Below are positions 58,427 to 64,000 of a stretch of 64,000 nucleotides of DNA, piece after piece. The translations under genes were made by a program, and so were the position numbers. The notes beneath the pieces are model-generated. The model worked only from the letters and a program-made list of their open reading frames with translations. It was not told the origin of the DNA and made no database searches. Location: the NCBI GenBank assembly GCA_002943765.1, contig PQWQ01000018.1, positions 248,001-312,000 on the forward strand, in the 5' to 3' direction. Numbering within the stretch: position 1 is the stretch's first letter; each line of letters starts with the position of its first letter. The stretch comes from Psoroptes ovis. Taxonomy: Eukaryota; Arthropoda; Arachnida; Sarcoptiformes; Psoroptidae.

Positions 58427-59952
58427 CTTGCTGGCTTATGTGATGATTAATTTTATTTTATTTTTTCAAAGTCACAAAATTAAACAAAATTTTAACAACG
58501 TGTCTAATCAAAAGCCAATGAGTGAGTGAGCACCAAAAAGGCCACGCTTTTCTTCCATCGCCAAACAGGCCCTGCAAAACGTGTGCTCTCTTTTTGCGCT
58601 CATTTCTAGGGATCGTTCATCGACGACGTACGGTCGTCACATATATATAATGGATATCATCAATGATTTATGATGAGCTTTGATGGTTGTTTTTTTATCA
58701 AATAAACAAAAATAAAAAATGGTGACTTACATTCGACAGGCGCCCAAAGAGCGGCGCAGTTATCGTTGTTTTGCACGAAACTATGAAATCATCATAGAGT
58801 GGAAAATGGAGTTTGTACTTTAATTTTATTTTCTTCGTTATTCCCCTTAAAAAAATTTTAAAATTTCATTTTAAACATTGAATTAAATTCTATTAAATTT
58901 TTTAATTTCTTTTTCCGAGAATTGTTACCATTTCTATTGTTGTTGTTGCCGCTGCTGCTGCTGCTGTTGTTGCTGTCGTTCATCAATGTATTTCAGTATT
59001 TGTTTTTTTTTTTTTTATTCCAGGATTTCTGTTTTCAGCTTTGATAATTTTCAAAGAACTTAATAAATTGCTGTTTCATTGCTGCTGGTATTTTGTTTCC
59101 ATCATTATCATTTATTTTGACGCCGAATGTTGTCACTTTAATGTCAAATATTTTGATCATCATTATCGTCATTGATATTTGGATGCTTTGATTTTTTTTT
59201 CAAATTTTTTTTAATCAAAATCAAAAATAAAAATTTTCAAAATTCAAAACAAGAACAAGAACGCCATCTGCCGCGCGGAAAAGTAAACACAAAATTTTCA
59301 AATTTTTTTCAATTTTTTTATTTTTTCCAATTCAATTTAAAATTAATTAAGATTATAATTCTCAAATAAAAATATTTTAGACATTTTGAATTTTAATAAG
59401 AAATATTTTGGGAAAAATAATTTACAATAAATAAATTATCGGAAACAAATACAACGCACAAAAACAACACATACAACAAATACGAGAATATGAATTTAAA
59501 CAATTTGTCAATTTTTTTCAATTTCATAATTTTGTTGATGTCAAAAATTATTTAGCCATAAATGTCAACAAATATTTTATTTGGCCATCAATTCTTCATT
59601 CTTCATATCTTGAATTCACATCTCGAATTCATATGTTCTGTGCGTAGACATTGTTGAGTTTACGTATAATTGGCAACGAAAAAAAAAGAGAAATCGAATA
59701 AAATTCATAAAAAAATAATGAAAAATAAATCAATTTAGTCAATTTGTTAGTTTGGATAAATATGGACCAAATTTGGACAATTGTCAATTTGTATTTTTTT
59801 TCGATCACAAATATCTAAAAAAATGATAAAATGATTAGTGAAAATGAGTTTAAATTTGAGTAAAAAAAACTTACAAATATAAGATTCTGATCACATTTTT
59901 TTTTTTTTGAAATTGTTCATAATAAGTAAATAAATCAACTCAAATTCATGAA
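58427..59952. other. Region between the retroelement and the membrane-protein gene
   Basis: No gene was recognised. 58520-58640 is GC-richer and may be leader or LTR remains of the truncated element. 58735-58765 carries ATTCGACAGGCGCCC, like ends of the piggyBac-type miniatures. GCT/GTT repeats lie at 58950-58970. On the minus strand AATAAA at 59581-59576 could be the poly(A) signal of the membrane-protein gene, about 370 bp past its stop. A CGCCATCTGCCGCGCGG island (59262-59278) stands out from its AT-rich surroundings. Confidence 0.35.
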
Positions 59953-62900
59953 TTAATCGGTTGATACTTCAGTTGTGGTAATCAAATTACTATCATTACG
60001 TATGGATACATGAAAACCATCGTAAGAAGTATCATTTTGTTCACCATCATTATCCTTATCATAAATGATTGTCATTAGCGGAGGTTCAGTTGTCAAAAAC
60101 GATTCTGAAATGTTTACATTCGAATTTGTCGGCAAAAATGGTTTGATCGTTGTTGTTGATGTTGATGTTGTTTTGACTTTTTCAACACGAACAGTTGTTG
60201 TTGGTTCGGTTGTTGTATGATCAACATTATCATCCATTATTGGTGATTGTGTTGTTGTTGTCGTTATTTCTATCAATGATTTATCGATCGTTAGATTTGA
60301 TGTTTCAGTGTCCATAAATGGTAACATCGTTGTTGTTGTTGTTGTTATCGATGGTAATGGAATCGATGATGATGATGATGATGAGGATTCGATTTCATCA
60401 TTTGTATCATTTATCTTTGTCAATGTTGATGCTGTTGTTGTTGTTGCCAAAGTTGTTGTAATTTCCGGTATATTCGATGTTGTTATCATCGATGTCGCTG
60501 TCGTTGTTGTTGTTGGTGCCATCGTTGTTGTTGTTGCTACTGTTGTCGTCAGCATTTCCACCGGAACCATTTTATTGGGTGACAAGGTCGTCATTTCTGG
60601 TGTAGTCGATGATGGTGTTTTCGTCGTAACACTTTCAGTCGTTATCGTTATTAGTTCCGGATTATTGTTCATCAATAATGTTGTCGTTTGATTTTTCGAT
60701 GTTATCGATTTCGATGGCATTGGTGTTGTTGATTCAATGTTACCATTATCAGTATCATTTGTCATTGATGTTTTGTTATTGAATAATAAACCAATCGTAG
60801 ATAATGTAGTTAATAATGTGGACACTGTTGAAGAATTAGATGATACCGTGGACACTGTAGTAGAATTCGTTGATACGGCGGACATTGTTTGATTATGATT
60901 ATCAATAGGTAACAATGTCATCGCTGTTGTTGTTGTTGCTATGGACGTTGGACTAGATTGATTAGCAGATTGATCAGTGATGAACGATTCGTTTGTCGAT
61001 GCACCAGCGCTACTGGTAGTACCGAGTACTTGTGATTCTATAAATGTTTCCATTTGACCAATAGCATTGAAACCAGTTTCAGGTTTATTCAAAATGTATG
61101 AATTATAAAATGTCATACCGAGTAATATCAAGACAATTATCAACAAAAGACTTGTTATTGAAATTACCGATATTCGACATATACGTTTACAACAATTTTC
61201 ATTTTTTACTGGAATCAAATCATTTTTATTCGATTCTTTTGAAGTCTTACGATTATTATTATTATTGCCATCACTATTATTAACATTGTTGCTCATTTTA
61301 TCACCATTCATCATACTGTCAATATTATCATCGAAAAACATACGATATGGTTGCCGCAGAATTCTTTCTTTTGTTTTATTTTCATTGTCATTATCATTAT
61401 CATCGATTCGATTATGCATACCACCAGTAGCAGCAGCAGCAGCAGCACCAGATTCACAATCAATCGATTCATCAATTGCAAATACTTGATTACGATAAGT
61501 ATGTGATGATGTAACGATTTGTGGTTTGGTAGTTGAAGATTTTTTACTACTACTCTTTTTACACTTTTTATTATTCACATCAAATGAATAATTTAATGGT
61601 TGTCTTGAATCACCTGATTCTAAACTATTTGGTCCATTCGATTGTTGATCATTGTTTATGCTCGATGAATCAAAACGTTTATTATCAACACTATCGATTG
61701 TTTGTGGTGATTGTTGTCGTTGATCATTATGATAAACCCAACCATATGTTGGTGATTGTTGTCTACGATTAAATAAATGTTTTGTTTCATTTGTACCGAA
61801 TTGCAGTTGTTGTTGTTGTTGTAGTTGTTGAGGATTTTGATAATGTTCAGATGTTGGTGATGGTGTCATTGTTAAATTATCTGTTGGTGGTGATATTGTT
61901 GAATCAGTTATTGATAATGTTTGTGGATCAATGTAGGAATCTGAAGATGATGATGATGATGATGATGAACCGGATAATGATAATGATGTTTGTATTGATG
62001 TTGTATCCGATGAGATCGATTGTGGTGGACGCTGGCGTTTGGGTGGTGGTGGTGGCGGTTGAGAAGGTGCAACTGATTTCGTAGATTTCCTACTCAAAGT
62101 ATTCGTTTTTGAGCCTGGACTTGATGATGGTAAAGATTGTTGAACTTGTTGTGGATGTCTTGGAATCGTACTGAATGAACTTAGTGTTGTTGTTGAATAT
62201 GCTGGCACATCATTTATTCCATAATTTGGATTATCGTTTACATTATTTACAGATGTTTTTAAATTCAATGTGTTGGTAAATGATGTTTGCTGTTGTTGCT
62301 GATGCTTTTGTCGATTTCTTTGTAATGTTGATATCGACATATTTTGATAATCTGGTGGCAATGGTGGTAATAAATCAGTAATTTTATTGTTGGTCATTTT
62401 TTCTTGTTGTCTTTGCTGATTATGGTCTCGTGATGTTGAATCAACACCACAATCAACATCATCACATAATAGCGTGTCAGGTGGCGGTGGTAAATCATCA
62501 TCGATGTTATCATTTTCAAAATTATTACTACCATTATCATTTATTGTTGAATTATTTGATGATGCAGATGGATCATTACGATCATCTGTTGCTTGTTGTT
62601 GTTGTTGCGATAATTTTAGTGTTTGATCTTGTTCACTTGATGATGGACGATAATCAACATAATAAAGACTAGAAGTTGCTGATGATGGATTACCATTTGA
62701 TACATTATCTAATGATATTGATGATGATTGATTACTAATCGTTGATGATGTACTAAATCTTGGATTTTGTGTTGGATTCATTTGTATTGTTTGCATTGTT
62801 TGTATAGTCGGTATCGATTGTTGTTGCTGACGCTGAAATGAAGACATTTCTGTTGAATTATGATTTGTATTATTATTAAATTCTATTGGATCACCACTTA

Positions 62901-63405
62901 ATTTTGATAATGTTGAATGTACATTTTTAGTCAAACAAAATGATGGTATAGCACGATTATTATTATTATTATTATTGTTATTTAAATTTAAATTGTTTAA
63001 ATTGAATGATTGAGCCGTTTTACCATTGATTCTATCACCCGAATTAAATGTTGGATATTTTTCATTTGTACGTATTTCAATTAAATCTGGATGTGGATTT
63101 TGTTGTGGTAAATGATGAACGGATAATGGACGATCATAATCAGATATTGCTGTAGGCATTATTGTACCATCATCAAATGCTGGATTAATTATTATTGATT
63201 GATCATTAATATTTTCAATATCATTATTATCATTGAATATTTTTGAATTTCTCTTTTTATGATCACTGCTTGAAGTGATTAAATTTGAAATTTTACGTGG
63301 TAATGATGAAGTTTTTATTGAATATAATGACGATTGCTCTTGCTTTGGTTGTTTACGAAAATCTAATGTTTTTGTCAACATTAAATTTGTTGGCGCTTGA
63401 CCATT
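59953..63405 (-). CDS. Large low-complexity single-pass membrane protein, last exon
   Basis: This minus-strand frame encodes 1142 residues from Met at 63381, but the exon probably starts at 63405. A pyrimidine-rich tract and ATAG acceptor precede it, and eight more codons are open in frame, so earlier exons likely lie off the right edge. The N-terminal ~730 residues are Ser/Asn/Gln-rich with proline motifs (PPPPD near 297, a PPDY WW-binding-type motif near 338, PPPPPPKRQRPP near 443). A Cys/Arg cluster (CCKRICR) precedes one hydrophobic helix (about 738-760). The ~380-residue C-terminus is Thr/Ser-rich with Asn-X-Ser/Thr sites, mucin-like. There is no signal peptide, so a type II membrane topology with intracellular N-terminus is likely. 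I do not recognise the family. The stop is TAA at 59955-59953. Confidence 0.75.
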   Translation of the reverse strand, partial: NGQAPTNLMLTKTLDFRKQPKQEQSSLYSIKTSSLPRKISNLITSSSDHKKRNSKIFNDNNDIENINDQSIIINPAFDDGTIMPTAISDYDRPLSVHHLPQQNPHPDLIEIRTNEKYPTFNSGDRINGKTAQSFNLNNLNLNNNNNNNNNRAIPSFCLTKNVHSTLSKLSGDPIEFNNNTNHNSTEMSSFQRQQQQSIPTIQTMQTIQMNPTQNPRFSTSSTISNQSSSISLDNVSNGNPSSATSSLYYVDYRPSSSEQDQTLKLSQQQQQATDDRNDPSASSNNSTINDNGSNNFENDNIDDDLPPPPDTLLCDDVDCGVDSTSRDHNQQRQQEKMTNNKITDLLPPLPPDYQNMSISTLQRNRQKHQQQQQTSFTNTLNLKTSVNNVNDNPNYGINDVPAYSTTTLSSFSTIPRHPQQVQQSLPSSSPGSKTNTLSRKSTKSVAPSQPPPPPPKRQRPPQSISSDTTSIQTSLSLSGSSSSSSSSSDSYIDPQTLSITDSTISPPTDNLTMTPSPTSEHYQNPQQLQQQQQLQFGTNETKHLFNRRQQSPTYGWVYHNDQRQQSPQTIDSVDNKRFDSSSINNDQQSNGPNSLESGDSRQPLNYSFDVNNKKCKKSSSKKSSTTKPQIVTSSHTYRNQVFAIDESIDCESGAAAAAATGGMHNRIDDNDNDNENKTKERILRQPYRMFFDDNIDSMMNGDKMSNNVNNSDGNNNNNRKTSKESNKNDLIPVKNENCCKRICRISVISITSLLLIIVLILLGMTFYNSYILNKPETGFNAIGQMETFIESQVLGTTSSAGASTNESFITDQSANQSSPTSIATTTTAMTLLPIDNHNQTMSAVSTNSTTVSTVSSNSSTVSTLLTTLSTIGLLFNNKTSMTNDTDNGNIESTTPMPSKSITSKNQTTTLLMNNNPELITITTESVTTKTPSSTTPEMTTLSPNKMVPVEMLTTTVATTTTMAPTTTTTATSMITTSNIPEITTTLATTTTASTLTKINDTNDEIESSSSSSSSIPLPSITTTTTTMLPFMDTETSNLTIDKSLIEITTTTTQSPIMDDNVDHTTTEPTTTVRVEKVKTTSTSTTTIKPFLPTNSNVNISESFLTTEPPLMTIIYDKDNDGEQNDTSYDGFHVSIRNDSNLITTTEVSTD

Positions 63406-64000
63406 CTATTTTGAAATGATTAAAAATAGCAGAAAGAATAAAAAGAAACAAACGGAAATCAGTATGATTGACCATAATAAAAAAAAATTCAAATTAAAAT
63501 CAATTGATTTTGTAATGTGCAAATTTCAATGGAAAAATATGAAATGAAATGAATCAACAATTGACACAGGAACAAAATATCAACAATATTTCATGGAAAA
63601 AAAATCATCAGAAACAATGAAACAAAAAACAAAATCAAATATTTGATATATTGATTTGAGCTCAATGAAATTATCATGAAATGAAATGGATAGAAAAACA
63701 TATGAAAATGTTTAGATATGTTTAAATATTTTCAAATGTTTAAATGTTGTTTAAACACATTTTTAATCAATTTAAAACACATAAATTTTGAAATACAGAC
63801 AGACAAAATACAAACAAATCTGAAATTTGAAAATTTTGAAATGAAATTTTTTCAGATAAAATTTTTCAGCGTTTTACTGTCAACATACGGATAATTACGT
63901 TTGAATTTTGAGATTTTTTTGTGCTCATTACTTGCTCATGCCCGAGCCTTTAACGGGCTTTGGATCTTTAAAATCGATCCAGTGACAGCTTCGATGGTGA
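63406..64000. other. Intron and right edge
   Basis: AT-rich sequence follows the acceptor at 63406. The last 60 bases are GC-richer, with short hairpins (GAGCCTTTAACGGGCTT and GGATCTTTAAAATCGATCC). On the minus strand a frame (DFKDPKPVKGSGMSK) is open to the window edge. It ends near a GTAATG donor-like site, but its phase does not fit the exon at 63405, so it is not called. Confidence 0.35.

Noticed and set aside
60308..60691. 127-residue plus-strand Val/Asp-rich ORF
   Set aside because: Antisense shadow of the Thr-rich ectodomain of the minus-strand membrane protein.
63930..64000. Minus-strand frame at the right edge as the upstream exon of the membrane protein
   Set aside because: Its donor-like GTAATG leaves phase 2, which does not fit the phase-0 acceptor at 63406 without adding a stop.

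Overview
This is an AT-rich eukaryotic window, roughly three quarters A+T by eye, full of ATT/AAT and CAT/ATG microsatellites, poly-A/T runs, and Asn- and Gln-rich stretches inside the coding sequence. Spliced genes, a kekkon-type leucine-rich-repeat (LRR) receptor and BEL/Pao and Ty3/gypsy-type retroelements point to an arthropod. The compact AT-rich style suggests an acariform mite such as a house-dust-mite relative, but that is inference.

Layout. Positions 1-4816 (minus strand) carry two exons of a kekkon-like LRR receptor. The exons join in phase across a ~2.4 kb intron, and the Ig/transmembrane part runs off the left edge. Positions 4817-20041 hold no supportable gene, only microsatellites and short repeats. 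Positions 20508-26389 are a full-length BEL/Pao LTR retrotransposon on the plus strand. Its LTRs differ only in two homopolymer lengths and a 4-5 bp target duplication is visible, so it is young. The Pol half is one long open frame, but the gag end has two in-frame stops and a GC-rich strip. Positions 26390-36585 are gene-poor. Positions 36586-37840 are a decayed mosaic with an LTR-like promoter, gag-like pieces and a BEL-type integrase fragment. From 37841 to 51278 there are weak coding remnants and a cluster of TTAA-flanked, piggyBac-like miniature elements. Positions 51587-52257 and 54495-55165 are an exact 671-bp direct repeat. Positions 56195-58426 (minus) are a truncated retroelement pairing a BEL-type Gag (three zinc knuckles) with a Ty3/gypsy-type reverse transcriptase. 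Gag and protease there are linked by a textbook -1 frameshift heptamer. Positions 59953-63405 (minus) encode a large low-complexity single-pass membrane protein, probably the last exon of a spliced gene.

The host genes (LRR receptor and membrane protein) are unrelated in sequence. The rest is mobile-element biology in a non-coding background. A family of ~77-bp inverted-repeat elements with mariner-like ends is scattered along the whole window. I did not find tRNA or rRNA genes or CRISPR arrays. The most distinctive items are the mixed-ancestry retroelement with its frameshift signal, the young BEL element with stops in gag, the exact 671-bp repeat, and the two families of miniature elements.
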